A stretch of DNA of 64,000 bases from Calliopsis andreniformis (GCF_051401765.1 NC_135068.1:2170001-2234000); one strand, 5' to 3'; positions 18,675 to 31,076 are shown, counted from the stretch's first letter. Notes: generated by a model from the sequence alone, not told the origin. Numbers and translations are program-made.

Positions 18675-20450
18675 CAGTGGTATCCCCTGTAGGCCTATTC
18701 CACTGTCACGCGTTGATAATTTGGAAAATCGCGAAAAAAATAAATATAGAAAAATTATTATTAAAATATTGTCAAAATCTCACTTAAGGTTTGGTAAAAC
18801 TAGATTTTCGAGCACGCTTAGACGTGCTTGGTAAACTAGAAATATCAATGGGGAGTCTGGACGTCGCTGTTCGCATCAAAGACGAAAGCGAGGAATCGTT
18901 TAGAAGTGTGCGCTGTTCTGTCTTGACACTTCGCATTTTCGAGAACGAACATTCGCACAAATATGTTGATCCGAACATTGAGAGAAGTCGGAACGCAAAA
19001 TTTTTAAGACAGGGATACGTTGATTCATCCAGAATTTTAAAGAATTCGGCTCCTGTTTCTTGCCTCGTTTTTAAAGAAATATCGTGCTGAAGATCGCACA
19101 GTTCTTCTTGATACTCGAGGTCTTGTTCTTCGATTCTCACGGTGAGGGGATTCTCAAGGAGAATTAGATCATTTTTAAGCGAATCGAAGTCAGTGAAACG
19201 CTTATTAAACTGGTCTATCACCGAACGAAGAATATGAAAATGATCAGCAAAATCACACTCATCACCGAATTCTTCGAAGATTAATTTGGACGTGAGGAAA
19301 AAGAAACAGTTTTTTTCTTCGAGATGATGTTGAAAAACAGTTAGCCTTCTACGGAAGGAATCGACGTGGCTATATAATTCTGAAATTCTTTCGGTAGGCT
19401 TTTGAAGTTTTAAATTTAATCTGTTTAAATGGCTAGTGAGATCAACTACAAATGAGAGTTCACAAAGGAAGCTCACATCTGTTAATAACGAAGAATATTC
19501 GACCGAATTTATACTTGGATTTTCTTGCAAAAAAAGAAAAATTTCTTTTCTCATAGCAAAAAATTTAGTCAAAGATTTCGCTGCACTCAGCCAGCGAACT
19601 TCACAATGGAGGGGAACATCAGTATAAACAGCATTATGCGTTTCAAGAAATTCAATAAATTTCCTATGAGAAAGAAATTTATTGCCGCCCTTAATAGAAT
19701 TGATTATCTTTGTAACCAGTTCCATGGCGAAAGATAATTTAATTTCTTTTCCGCATAACGCTTCTTGATGAATGATACAGTGTATCATTGGAAACTTGAA
19801 ATCACGATTTTTGAATTGCCCATACAGTCCTATCTTGGTACCTGTCATGGTTTTTGCACCATCGGTTAACACTGCAGAGCATTTAGAAAAGTCAGTTCTA
19901 AACTTTCGAAGAGTGTTCTCTACTGCACTGAAGAGATCTACACCTGTCGTTGTACCATGTAAAGGCACGAAATCTAAAAGCTCCTCGACATACGAGAAAT
20001 CACTTTGTACAATTCGAGCGAAAATGCTCAATTGACTAATATGTCGGTTATCGGTGCTTTCGTGCAAACGTACGGAAAAATAACGACAGGTGTTTAGAAG
20101 TGCAGATAATTTCTCTTCGATAGATAAACTAATATCCGAAATTCGGGAAGCCACGGTTTTATCACTAAGTGGGATGCTCGCAGCTTCTTCAAATGAAATT
20201 GAATTTCCGAAGGCTGAAACCGCTTCAGTGAGACATTTCTTTACGAAATCGCCTTCAGTGAATGGTTTACCCTTCTTCGCTATTAAAAGGGAAATAGCGT
20301 AGGAAGCTAAGCGAGCTTTTTCAGAAGAAGATTAAGCCTCAGCAATATTTGTACGATTTTCTGTATTTACTAATTTGAGCCCCTCAATTAATTCAAACTT
20401 CTCGCACATGGGGCATACTGTCACGTATGGCGACTCGAAAAGTGACGCTC
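18675..20450 (-). pseudogene. hAT transposase (ZBED5/GTF2IRD2-like), nearly full length
   Basis: The terminal CAGTGGTATCCCCTGTAGG at 18,675 looks like the hAT end distal to the gene. The reading frame 20,334-18,784 holds an RNase H-like hAT transposase: a helical N-terminal part ending LSDKTVASRI, then YFSVRLHESTD, VLTDGAKTMTG (first acidic catalytic block), HCIIHQEALCGK, CEVRWLSAAKSL, and the C-terminal dimerisation block with YLCECSFSKMRSVK. A stop interrupts the frame at about 20,335. Upstream a truncated BED finger (NIERHFSSRH) is still legible to about 20,450, where similarity ends. The zinc finger and right end are lost, so it is a 5'-truncated relic. Confidence 0.88.
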
Positions 20451-20546
20451 AATGTTACTCTTTTGTTTAGGAAAGTGTCGCATTAGTTTTTACGTCTGTA
20501 ACGAAACTTCCGTAACGAAAGTGCAATATTTTAACTGCATGTGAAG

Positions 20547-20755
20547 ATGTCGCAAGAGCAGACTTATTGTCAAAATTTCGATAAGGTATGGGAAAACTTG
20601 TATTTTACTAAGATTGGCAATCGTACGATGTGTTTGCTTTGCGGATTTGAGCCAACTCTTGTGAAAAAGTGTAACATCGAGCGTCACTTCTCGAGTCGCC
20701 ACGCGCGACAATATGCCTCATATGAGTGCTGCAAGAAATTTGAATTCATTAGTGA
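20547..20755 (+). pseudogene. BED-type zinc finger exon of a second hAT copy, head to head
   Basis: On the plus strand, TKIGNRTMCLLCGFEP...NIERHFSSRH is a BED-like finger (C-X2-C...H-X4-H) with the same NIERHFSSRH as the minus-strand copy just to the left. The rest of this copy is cut off by the foldback arm at 20,756. The two copies therefore point away from each other with about 95 bases of unrelated sequence between. Confidence 0.7.
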
Positions 20756-21027
20756 TTATTATTTTTTAAATCTAACGCAGACTACTTTCAACGTTTCTAT
20801 CTTCAACGTGAATTCTTTCTTGTTCGGAGTACAACTGTAGCGCCTAGCGCGTACCCAACACTACCGCTGTCGCTCGGGCGGCAAACTCGTGCTCTCATTG
20901 GCCGGTGTTTTTCGTTAATAACTCGTTAACGAAGCCTCATCTTACATTTTCGCTAAGGAAAAAGTTGTTTCAAATCACCACCTGAATCACCCCTTGTAAG
21001 GAACTGCGACATTTTTGTTACACCCTG
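20756..21027. mobile_element. One-armed derivative of the 971 bp foldback
   Basis: The ends match the right arm of the element at 10,897-11,867 (TTTTTTAAATCTAACGCAG at the inner end; GTTAACGAAGCCTC, TTTTCGCTAAGGAAAAAGTT and CACCCTG at the outer end), with the arm interior replaced or deleted. TA follows at 21,028. Confidence 0.85.
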
Positions 21028-21179
21028 TATAAAATCTATTACCTACTGTTATATGCTCAATGCTTCGCGGAACCTGAACTCATACGCGGATGACCCTGTA
21101 GTTTTACGGAGGACTGCACTGAGAGTACCATATGAACTATTACTTACTTTTGTTCTTACAATATTTCGTGCTTCAATCC

Positions 21180-21837
21180 CATCGCGATAATGCCGCGACA
21201 GAATTCACGGCCATCTCCGAGAGAGCTCGAAAAATTTGCGAAGAACTAGATGTTGAATTTAAACATCCTCGAGTGGTGGCAAGGCAGACCCACTGATCAA
21301 ATCATCCGTCTGACATTGTAGAAGAATTTTTCAGAATATCGATCTTCATTCCATATTTAGACTCTCTGATTTCATCTCTGAGAGATCGATTTTCTTCTAT
21401 GCACAAAAAAGCATTTTCGCTTATGCAGCTCCAACCAGAGAACATGAGAAAATTAAACAAATCTTCATTTCTATCTTTACGGAGGTATTCTCCAGAATTT
21501 TATTACTGAAGCTATCACGTGGTACGAGATATGTAAGGCCAATGATGTGAGTGATGAATCCCTTGAGTATACCGGTTTGATTGCTCAAACCACCCCGTTT
21601 TACTCAGCTGTATGCGAGGCAATCAAGACTGATCTGACTATTCCAGCGAAAACATGCAGTGTTGAGCGCTCATTTAGTACGTTACGGCGGGTCAAAACAT
21701 GGAATCGGTCTACGATGGGAGATGCGAGACTGAGCGGTCTGTGCATACGTAGCGTTCATAGAAAAAGAATAGAGAACGACACTGAATTTGTTGACAATGT
21801 ATTAAACAATTTTGGTCAACAACCTAGACGTCTGTAG
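21180..21837 (+). pseudogene. hAT transposase fragment, C-terminal half (ZMYM1/DUF4371-like)
   Basis: The open part 21,547-21,837 (96 residues) carries the hAT dimerisation signature (TCSVERSFSTLRRVKTW...GDARLSGL). The preceding 350 bases read as the upstream part of the same protein, with frameshifts and stops (a PRVV/GRQTHRS block, then EYFRISIFIPYLDSLI). No N-terminal half or ends. It differs in type from the hAT at 18,675. Confidence 0.8.
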
Positions 21838-22458
21838 TTTTTATTCAAGCAGTAATTTTTCATAATTTTTTTTAGTAATGAATAAAAAATTTATTTAAAA
21901 AGAATACTTAATATTTTTTGTTGTGTATCTTCAAAACTCATGATTGGAACAATTTCTTAAATTATATGATAGCATTTCAAAAGCTTTAAGTCGTTTAAAT
22001 GTTTAGTTAAGACAACTGAAAAAGCTCTTGGAAAAAAGATACCAACCTAATTACTAGTAAAGGTATATTAATATTTCTTTATAATTCTTTAAAAGAAAAC
22101 GATTCCAATATTTCTAACGAAATATTACAATCTATTCAAATACGAATTAATGAAAGAGAAAAACCGTATTTGATTTCACTCATAAAGTATTTACAAAATC
22201 CACACTTTTTATCAAAAGAAAAAGAAGTTGATCTTCCGATTTCTTCAAGCTCTGTCATAAAAAACTGCGACGAGAATTTATGATCAGACTATTTAGTAGT
22301 ATTCAAACGAGACAAGCTGTTATATTAGAAACAGATGAGAATTGTGAGGATGCTGATGATGTTGTTATCAACGATAATATATTAACTACAAACACAGAGC
22401 AGCTGAGCAGACGATTAGGCGGTGCCATCAAGAGATCAGAAAAAGTTTGTAGTCCTAC

Positions 22459-23462
22459 TGTAACAACCTGCGACGATTTCAATAATCTAATTAATTAGAC
22501 AATTTCCAGTCATAACGTTAAGAATAAAAATAAGTATTAAAATAGATATGTATATGTGACACTAATTCCAACCTAGAACCATATCCTAATCTCAAGTTTC
22601 TAATTCAAACAATCGCGCCAGCGACGCGCAATATATATACGCAGAAGCAATAGGACCCTTCCATCCACGTATGCGCATAACATCATCCAAGCAACATCCT
22701 ATGACAGTCTTCTCCGCAGGCGCTGACGACAGAATGGCGACAGGATGATGATACCGCAGACGTATCAGGAAGCGAGCCTCTCGGCACGCATGCGCGAATA
22801 CTATCACGCGTATGCGCCAAGACATCGGAGCCTATTAGGAGCGAGTATCCTGCAACGGTTCCGATCCACGCATGCGCGACACAACACTTCTCCTATGCTG
22901 AGGGGAATTACTAGCTCCAAAAGAAAGAGACAACCTCCGAGGATAAATATGGCGGCGCCAGCCACAGCAAAGCATTCTGGAGTTCGAGGTTCTGAAGAAC
23001 ACGCAATCACACTGATCCTAAACCTCTCCGAGGCAGCTTTATCCAGCTCATTGATTACCACTACGAGGCAGCTTTATCCAGCTCATTGATTACCACTACG
23101 AGGCAGCTTTATCCAGCTCATTGATTACCACTACGAGGCAGCTTTAACCAGCTCCTTGGAACCTCCACATCAAGGCAGCTTTAGTCAGCTCTTTGATTAC
23201 CGACCAAGGCAGTTTTAACCAGCTCCTTGGCATATCGTCGATCCTTATTGATTATAATCCGACACTGCCATCTGCCCTACAGACCTGTTCTACAGACTGA
23301 ATTAGTAATAATACTAGCGTTAGTTATCTTAAGTTTAACCGTTAACTGTATAGATGTAGTTAATTAATTCTGTTATACATTAATCTAAGAAAAATCCTAG
23401 TCTATGAAATTAAGCCTCTCTATCCATGAACATTCTATGTACAACGAAGTCAGATCGGTACA
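22459..23462 (+). repeat. Solo LTR with internal 35 bp tandem array
   Basis: TGTAACAACCTGCG...CGGTACA, 1,004 bases. Flanks are CTAC (22,455-22,458) and CTAG (23,463-23,466), a 4-base duplication with one change. Starts like the minus-strand LTR at 46,833-47,953 (TGTAACAACC) and shares its GGCAGCTTTA array. No internal retroelement genes, so it is a solo LTR. Confidence 0.8.
23030..23229. repeat. Tandem array, about six 35 bp units
   Basis: Three identical units start at 23,030, 23,065 and 23,100 (GAGGCAGCTTTATCCAGCTC plus ATTGATTACCACTAC), followed by three diverged units. The same motif is arrayed in inverse orientation at about 47,160-47,390. It is part of the LTR, not a CRISPR. Confidence 0.9.
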
Positions 23463-23689
23463 CTAGTGTAAACAATTCCAACCAGATATTGAGGAAGGAA
23501 ATGCTCATTTTTGAAGGCGCTTACAAAAATTATATAATGCCTTAAAAACTATTCAGCCAAGATCGACTGCGAACGAGCGTGTATTTTCTAGTTTCTTAGA
23601 TTTCTGTACAAAAAAGAGAATTACGTTAGGAGATCTATATAGAGTGTATCTATTCTATAAGTTTAAATAAATTTAAATAAACATTTGAC

Positions 23690-24059
23690 ATGTTTCTTTT
23701 TTGGTATAAGTAAATACTAGATTCATAACTATGTATGTATAAAAAATAAAATAAATCCGGAGTCCTGAGAATTTCGAATCCCGGGATTGAAAAAATGGGC
23801 CGGAGAAAGTGAAACGCTATTAACAAGATGCATAAATGATAGTAGGTAATTATAAAAAAAGGTTTCGATTCATTTGTTTTTGTTTAATCAGGCTTTGATG
23901 TCTTCTCTATTAGTACTCAAAACAATAACAATTGGATTCAATCTCTCGTCACAAAGTCTATGGCATCTAAGGGTTAAACAATAATTATAATAATAATTCA
24001 CTATTCAGTAAGTTCAATATTTAATTTGAAGTTACATAATATTTACTGCTAATAATGAT
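23690..24059. other. AT-rich spacer
   Basis: Low-complexity DNA with no ORF. A GAATTTCGAATCCCGGG stretch near 23,770 is not part of a foldable tRNA. Confidence 0.5.
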
Positions 24060-24750
24060 AAATATTTGTAGATTTATTTTGCGAAAGATATGTGGGAAAC
24101 ATACCCTAATGGAAAAAAAATTGACTAAAGCAAAATGCAGTCCCTACAATATTCTATAAGAATACCAACAAAGAACTGTATATTATTTAAAAAGGTAAAC
24201 CTTTATGGTTTAATTCTATTTTTTATACATATTATTTGCAATGATTAAGTTGAAGAAAAAAAACTAAAAGTTTTCTGCTATATTATTACATTAATAACAA
24301 TTGTCACATATGTACACAGATGAATCGCAGGAGTATTTATCCGAAAATATCGTACATGAGAAAATGGATGTAGAAAACAATACAATTGCTTAACACACTT
24401 CAGACAGTACTATCATTGAAAGAAGTTAAGAACGGAACGAAACTGCAGCATGTTGTACATAAAATACTCATAATGCAGAATGTATAGAAGTACAAATACG
24501 CCTTACTAAGCTAGAGAAGATTTTAGCAAACAAGAAACGGTCAAGAGATTATTATTACATAAGAAAGTGGAATGAAGAAAAAGATTGAAAGATTGAAAAA
24601 GACAGTGTTTAACAATAAAATGGAAAAATCTGTAATTAGTATTTTTAATCAAGATCAATTGAGGGTTTGTATAAGAAGGTTCCTTGTGGATGCAATAACA
24701 CGATAAAAAATGAATTGAAATTGCGATTTTCGTGTGGTAGTGCGGGTTAC
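24060..24750 (+). pseudogene. P-element-like (THAP) transposase, N-terminal part
   Basis: Traces of a THAP-domain end (KKLTKAKCSP near 24,115, followed by a possible donor GGTAAAC at 24,195). Next comes a basic coiled-coil-like stretch (QIRLTKLEKILANKKRSRDY near 24,500) and finally NTIKNELKLRFSCGSAGY, which is P-family sequence, ending at the GTTAC where copia inserted. The protein continues at 39,353. Many stops are present. Confidence 0.65.
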
Positions 24751-24951
24751 TGTTGAGAAAAAATTAAGTTATGGTCGGTAATGCAGCATGCGAAGAAACA
24801 TAGGGTATAAGTGTGCTCTCTAGTTGCAGATACTTATAAGCGTTCTCGCTGCTGCCTCTCTCGAGAACAGGTACGTACTTTATGTGAAAACGTGCTAGCA
24901 AAGAACAGGGTCTCTAAAATAGAAAAATCTTTTATTTCAAATTGCTACTAG
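24751..24951 (+). repeat. 5' LTR of copia element
   Basis: TGTTGAGAAAAAATTAAG...TTGCTACTA. Matches 39,153-39,352. The sequence immediately after it starts GGTTAC, like the beginning of the initiator-Met internal primer site used by copia, but the match stops there. Confidence 0.9.
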
Positions 24952-24968
24952 GTTACAAAAAATAAGAA

Positions 24969-25341
24969 ATGGAAACGGAATATAATATAAATAAATACGG
25001 TATTACGCCATTCAGCGGAGAAGAATTCAGGAATTGGCTATTTAGAATCAAATTAGTTCTTGGCCAACAAAGTTTAAAAGAAATCTTAAAAGAGAGTTTT
25101 CAAGTAATTGAAGAAAACGCAATAATTAAGGATGCTATAGCAAGAAATGTAATAGTCCAATGCGTTTCTGATAGCCATCTCGAGCTAATAAAGGAATGTA
25201 AAATCGCTGGAAAAATAATCAAGAAGCTCAAAGAAAACTTCCAACGTACCGGTATTGCGTCGCAACTATTGTTTCGTACTTACATTAAAATATAATGAAG
25301 ATGACAAAATAGAAGACTTCTTTATAACATTTAATAAGATG
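24969..25341 (+). pseudogene. Copia Gag N-terminal part
   Basis: Starts METEYNINKYG; the block FSGEEFRNWLFRIKLVL is the usual copia Gag start, followed by a helical region. The frame is lost near 25,293 and the sequence is interrupted by the BEL/Pao element at 25,347. It resumes at 31,884. Confidence 0.85.
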
Positions 25342-25346
25342 GTAAG

Positions 25347-25924
25347 AGAATAAAGAGTAGATCATATGATGAAGGGCTCAAGAAAGCAGAGGAGCAGAGG
25401 TGTTATCATCATAGGCACGGCGGTGATGTGAGCTCGCAGTTTTTTGTTTGCTTCGGATGTGAAGTGCTGAGTTCAGTCCGTTTCAACGAGTGTGAAGGTC
25501 CAGTTGTGACTCCGTTTTGAGTTTCTTATAGTTTTTCTTTACTGTGTTAAGATTTTGTGCGATCTCATTAAGCGTGTCGAGTTACACGAGTGATATAGTG
25601 CCGTCAAATTGGGTTCAAGGTGTCGGGCTGCACCCTCGAATGGTACCATTGAGATCGTGCCTTGGCTGCACAAGTTTGTGAGGTTCATAACCTCTGTGCC
25701 TTACTGCACTCTATTGTGAGGTGTTGTGCCTTGCTGCACGCATTGCCGTGCCAAGCTGTGCCCTGCTGCACCATTATTGTTGGTCGGGCCCTCCTCGCTG
25801 AGAGTATCTAGTTTGGAGTGATCAACTCGCTGGGACGCCCGGTTCACGCGCCATCATCGATCCATATATCGATACCAGAGTCCTGTTACGGCAGACTTCA
25901 TCACTACCACGCCTTGATTAAATA
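25347..25924 (+). repeat. 5' LTR of BEL/Pao element
   Basis: 578 bp. Begins AGAATAAAGAG where the 3' LTR has TGAATAAAGAG, so the terminal TG has mutated; it ends ATTAAATA against ATTAAACA. Confidence 0.88.
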
Positions 25925-25926
25925 TT

Positions 25927-25945
25927 TTTGATCCTTCGAGCCGGA
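25927..25945 (+). promoter_or_regulatory. Primer binding site, tRNA-Tyr-like
   Basis: TTGATCCTTCGAGCCGGAT, one change from TGGTCCTTCGAGCCGGA, the complement of a tRNA-Tyr 3' end. Confidence 0.65.
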
Positions 25946-25984
25946 TATTAGAGAGCGGTTAAACACGAAAAACCAGGCCGAACA

Positions 25985-27156
25985 ATGAGGCTCGATCACG
26001 TCAAGTTTAGAGTGGATCAAAAGTTAGTACAGAGTGATGAATTATTGCAAGCCTATGAGAACTTTCTCGGAGCCGGCTCGCTTACTCGCCATCGAGTTGA
26101 GGTACGTTTACAGGCGGTCAAAGAACAGTGGGAAGAATTCCACGTAGGTGACCGTGCTGTCCACTTAGCTGTATCAAAATTATCTATCGATGAACAACAC
26201 AAGGTAAAGCTTCTTCCTTATTTTTCCCAAAATCTATATTTCACAACACGTGAAAATTACTTGGAGACTGTTGCGAAAATGACAGCGCTATTGGATGAAC
26301 TGCAAACCGATTTAATTCAACAATCACCTAGTCGATTCGTGTCTCAGCCTACGACCGTTTCCACCTTTCATCAGGGTCCGAGACTTCCGAGAATTAATTT
26401 ACCAAAATTTGACGGCTCCCTATCAGAGTGGTTGCCTTTCAGGGATATGTTTATGTCATTAGTTGTATCCAACTCTAATGTTACCCCAGTTGAGAAACTA
26501 CAATATCTCAAGACCAGTCTTATCGGATCAACGTCGCACTTATTAAACAACACCGCGATAACTGCAGACAATTTCGCACAACCTTGGGCTTCGGTCAACT
26601 GCTTTTACGAAAACGAACGGCAGTGGTGAATTCAACATTATAATCATTATTTTCGTTAAGAAAGATGACGAAGGAATCAGCATTTGAGATGGAGCATCTA
26701 TACACTTCAGTGATGCAAATTTATCGAACGTTAGAATCCCTCAATCGACCGGTTCATTCGTGGGAAGATATTTTAGTATTCATGATGATCCGCAGACTGG
26801 ATCTTGAATCTGTCAAAGCATGGGAACATCATTTAGGTTCCTCAAAAAGTTCCCCATCCTGGAGGCAATTCCGAGATTTTTTATTGACAAAAATGTTCTC
26901 ACTGCAAGCGTTTGAAAGGTCGCTACCAAGAAAACAACGTGAGCAACCCCGAGTTCCGACCGCGAGGTCTCATTTTGTCAGTTCATCACTGCAAGATAAA
27001 CCAGGAAAATTTTGTCTGATGTGCAAAGAACAGCACTACCTCGCTTACTGCCCTAACTATCAGCAAAAGAGCATCAAACAACGTTTAGATTTTGTCACTA
27101 ACAAAAACCTATGCTTTAACTGTCTCTGCAAAAAAAAAGCGCTGCACTAAATGCGG
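25985..27156 (+). pseudogene. BEL/Pao Gag
   Basis: Two frames (25,985-26,629 and 26,665-27,150) separated by a frameshift near 26,630. The first contains the DUF1759-type block (RLPRINLPKFDGSLSEWLPF) typical of Pao gag. The second ends with two knuckle-like clusters (CLMCKEQHYLAYC; CFNCLCKK). N-terminal helices precede. Broken. Confidence 0.85.
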
Positions 27157-27159
27157 TAA

Positions 27160-28380
27160 GCGACATCATTCGACTTTGCATCAAATGTCATCTACAAGCA
27201 ATCGAAAACCGTCAACCGATAATCAACCTTCTTCATCTGCGTCAACCAATCTTCCGTCCAGTCAGTTATGTCCTACCACAGAACTCATGCTAAACCCAGT
27301 CCGTCACGCACGTTCAACGACATCTGCCATTAACTCAATTATTTTATTAGCCACTGCACGAGTCAGGATCTTCAACCGTCATGCTCAAAATGTCCTTGCA
27401 CGCATTTTACTAGATCAAGGATCAGAAGTGTCGTTAGTGACAGAGAATTTGGTGCAACAACTTTGCATTCCAAGAAAGGCTTCACATGTTCTACTCAGAG
27501 TCGGAAATCAATGTACGGGGAATACCCGGGAACTTGTGACATTGACTCTAAAGCCACATTTCGATTCCTCTTTCGATATCTAGCGCATGTACTGTCAAAA
27601 TTAACCACCATGATCCCAGCAGCCCCAACCGTGAACTCTGCATGGCCTCACATTCAAAACCTTCCGTTAGCAGATCCTCAGTTTGGACAGCCCGGATACA
27701 TCGATATCATAATTGGTGCCGACGTGTATGGACAGTTACTGGACGGCCCTATCCTTCAAGGACCTTCCGATTCATCCATTGCTCAGACTACAAAATTCGG
27801 ATGGATACTTTCAGGTCCCACTAAAGCTCTATCTAGTCTCCAGGAAATACACATGCACCAATGTTCTGTTGAAGCCGATCTATCGGAGTTGCTGGAGCGA
27901 TTTTGGCATCAGGAAGAAATTTGTCCCCCTTCATCAGGTGGCTCCTTGTCAATGCTAGAACACACCTGCGACGACCACTTTGCTAGAACTCATACACGCG
28001 ATCCCACGGGACAGTATATCGTCCGGCTAACATTTAAGGCACCCTTTGACCAGTTAGGAGATTCAAAACCAGCCGCCCTTCGCATGCTGCGACACCTTCA
28101 TACTAAATTTCAGAAAGACCAGATGCTCTTCCAGTCCTATACCACGTTCCTGTCAGAGTATAAAAACCTCCATCATATGGTTGAAGTGTCAGCCAACGAG
28201 TCTGATCCTGACCATTCCTTTTACTTGCCTCGTCGCAGGGTACTAAAAGAATCGAGCACAACTACAAAATTGCGAGTTGTTTTTAATGGATCTTGCAAGG
28301 TGATTAATGGGTTTTCCTTAAACGACATTCTCCACACGGGACCTAAACTCCAGACAGATATATTCGACGTCCTACTCTGA
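27160..28380 (+). pseudogene. BEL/Pao protease and start of reverse transcriptase
   Basis: Frame 27,092-27,583 carries the Pao-type aspartic protease (ARILLDQGSEVSLVTENLV), with DQGS in place of DSGS/DTGS as is normal in this group. Frame 27,463-28,380 continues through IDIIIGADVYGQLL and the linker into RT (YLPRRRVLKES...KLRVVFNGSC). A TGA at 28,378 closes it. Confidence 0.85.
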
Positions 28381-30048
28381 TTTCGTCGCTTTCATTTTGC
28401 CTATGCCTGTGATATTGAGAAAATGTACTGCTAAATGAATGCCCATACTACCGATCAACCTTTCCAACGGATTTATTGGACGGATAACAATAATCTTCTA
28501 ACATATCAGCTTACTACAGTCACCTATGGACTTGCGTCTGCCCCATATCTAGCACTGAAGACCGTTCAGCAATTGATTTAGGATGAAGGTCGGAAGTACC
28601 CATCCACGGTTGATGTAATGTCACACACGCGGTACGTTGACGATATTTATGGAGGAGCGGACACTATCGAAGAAGCACAATCACAGGCCTCCCAGTTAAA
28701 CAACCTGTGCATGGCGGGCGGCTTCCCTCTACGGAAATGGGCAACTAACTATCGTCCGACGCTGAAACATATCCCGGAACAACATCATCACCAAACTCCT
28801 TCCATAGATATTCCACAACCGGTTATACCCGCCTTAGGTTTATCTTGGAACACTATCACAGATATGTTGCATTTTAGATTAGACACCTCGGTCGCCAACC
28901 ACATCACTAAAAGGACACTGTTATCACGGATAGCTCAGATTTTTGACACCCAAGGGCTCTTATCCCCTGTGACTATTCAAGCTAAAGTCTTCATGCAAAC
29001 TTTGTGGATACTAAGACTGGCATGGGATACTCAATTATCCGAACCACAGGTACAGGAATGGCATCGAGTCTCTCAAGCAATGTGTGGTGTAGAAACGATC
29101 AAAATTCCTAGATGGATCAAGACTACGGCTACTGGAGCCAGTGAACTCCACGGATTTTGTGACGCATCCCAAACTGCGATGGCAGCCGTCGTTTATCTTC
29201 AAACAGTTCAATCCAACAATGAGATCAATGTAGCCATTCTTTGTTCAAAAACGAAAGTCGCTCCGTTAAAACGTATGACGATCCCACGTTTGGAACTTAC
29301 TACCGCAATTATGTTGACACGCCTAGTCGCACCTGTCCAAAATTTGTTTAATTGGCGACATTCATCGTGTCACCTCTGGACAGACTCGTCAATCGTTCTC
29401 ACTTGGTTGAACAACCACTCGTCACGTTGGCAGGAATTTGTTTACAATAGAGTCTGCTTGATTCAGGAAACCCTGCCTACTGCTATTTGGAATCACATTG
29501 CCGGCAAATGCAACCCAGCTGACTGTGCAACCAGGAGGTTATCAGTCGAACAGCTTCAGAATCATCAAACTTGGTGGTCAGGCCCATCATGGCTGTTGGA
29601 AGACAAATCGTGTTGGCCAACATTCGCTGGTTCTGTCCCCCCTCTGAAACATCTCTCAGAGAAACGAAATCGGTCACGTACCACCATTCTACACACAACC
29701 GCCTCAGTTTCGATATGGAATTTGATCTTCCGATACTCGTCAATCAAGCGGCTCCTACGCATGACCGTGATTTGTAAACGAGTTTTACAACGTGCGAGAA
29801 AAATCCCTAACACATCCCTACAATTCGCGATTCAACCGCAAAAGTTGGAGGACTATCAACGTTATTGGATTCGGACAACTCAACGTATTCATTTTGCTAC
29901 TGAATTTACATTACTCGAAGGGAATCCGGACTTACCTAAGTCAAACCCCCTAACGAAGTTGTCTCCGTTCAATAACACTCATCAATTGCTGCGTGTTAAG
30001 GTACGTTTGGAAAACTCGCCATTAGGTGATAAGGTCCAACATCCATAA
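28381..30048 (+). pseudogene. BEL/Pao reverse transcriptase palm and RNase H
   Basis: In the same frame as the preceding RT segment, with extra stops at about 28,432 and 28,579. The RT catalytic motif is intact as YVDDIYGG (about 28,633). RNase H blocks follow: GFCDASQTAMAAVVY, PRLELTTAI, WTDSSIVLTWL and GKCNPADCATR. The open frame 28,618-30,048 is 476 residues. Confidence 0.88.
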
Positions 30049-31076
30049 ATCATACCACGACAGTACCCACTGAGTTCTCTTATCATTCAAGAGGCACACG
30101 AACGGACGCTTCATGGAACCACACAAGACACCCTCAGTTATCTTCGGAACACCTACTGAATCATTGGTGGGAGAGCTCCTGTTCGGTCATACGTACTCAA
30201 GTGTGTCAAATGTACTCGCTACCGCCGTTTACAGGCTCAACAATTGATGGGTCAGCTGCCTCCGTCTCGAGTGAATCCCTCCCGGGCATTTCTTCACATT
30301 GGACTAGATTACGCAGGCCCATTTACCCTCAAAACTTGAAAAGTCAAAGCAACGCGCACCTACAAGGCCTGAGTGGCCCTATTCGTTTGCCTTTCCACAT
30401 CCGCCATCCATGTGGAACATGTGACGGATTACACTGCGGACTCCTTTATTGCCGCATATAAGCGTTTCACTGGTCGCAGAGGAATCTGTGCCACGATTAC
30501 CAGTGATTGTGGAACAAATTTTAAAGGAGCGGATCAGAAGCTAAAGGACTTATTCTCAAAATCATCCGCTCAGCTCAAAGAACTTGCCTCGCTTCTTGCA
30601 ATGGATGGAATTGTGTGGAACTTCAATCATTCAGACACCCCACATTTTGGCGGAAAGTGGGAAGCTGGAGTGAAATCCGTGAAACATCATTTGAAGCGCG
30701 TAACAGGGAATGCTATCTTAACCTATGAAGAAATGTCCATCCTTTTGATCAAAATCGAAGCCGTACTTAATTCTCGCCTGTTATGCCCCCCGACGGATCA
30801 TCCGGCTGACTTAGAGGTGCTGACCCCAGGCCATTTTCCCATTGAACAACCTCTGACATTGGTTCCAGAACCAAACATGATCCATGGCGACCATCCACCA
30901 ATTCTCCGCTGGCAACGGATAACTCAAATCCTTCAAAGTTTCTGGGCCAAGTGGCTGAAAGGATATCTACAACATTTCCAGGCGATGTACAAATGGAACA
31001 AATCCTCTCCGAATCTAATAATTGAGACCGTAGTGCTCATCCTCGATGATAGGTACCCCCCGTCAAAGTAACCACT
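30049..31076 (+). pseudogene. BEL/Pao integrase
   Basis: A frameshifted zinc-binding head (CVKCTRYR) lies near 30,200. From 30,373 the core is open: STSAIHVEHVTDYTADSFI, then TSDCGTNFKGA (second Asp) and PHFGGKWEAGVKSVK (catalytic Glu region, HFGG-WEA as usual in Pao), then the DUF5641-like tail (WQRITQILQSFWAKWLKGYL). It ends shortly before the polypurine stretch and 3' LTR. Confidence 0.87.

Larger units (their letters stand above)
22080..23660 (+). pseudogene. hAT transposase remnant split by a solo LTR
   Basis: Left part 22,080-22,458 (stops near 22,281) has a helical region with NEREKPYLISLIKYLQNP, then an acidic stretch. Right part 23,467-23,660 has the dimerisation block (STANERVFSSFLDFCTKKR followed by ITLGDLY) with frame slips. 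Removing the LTR and one copy of the duplication rejoins the frame. This is a third hAT type in 5 kb. Ends were not identified. Confidence 0.7.

Noticed and set aside
23030..23229. Regular 35 bp repeats suggest a CRISPR array
   Set aside because: Units are directly contiguous without unique spacers, lie in an LTR, have a counterpart in another LTR at 47,155-47,395, and the DNA is eukaryotic.
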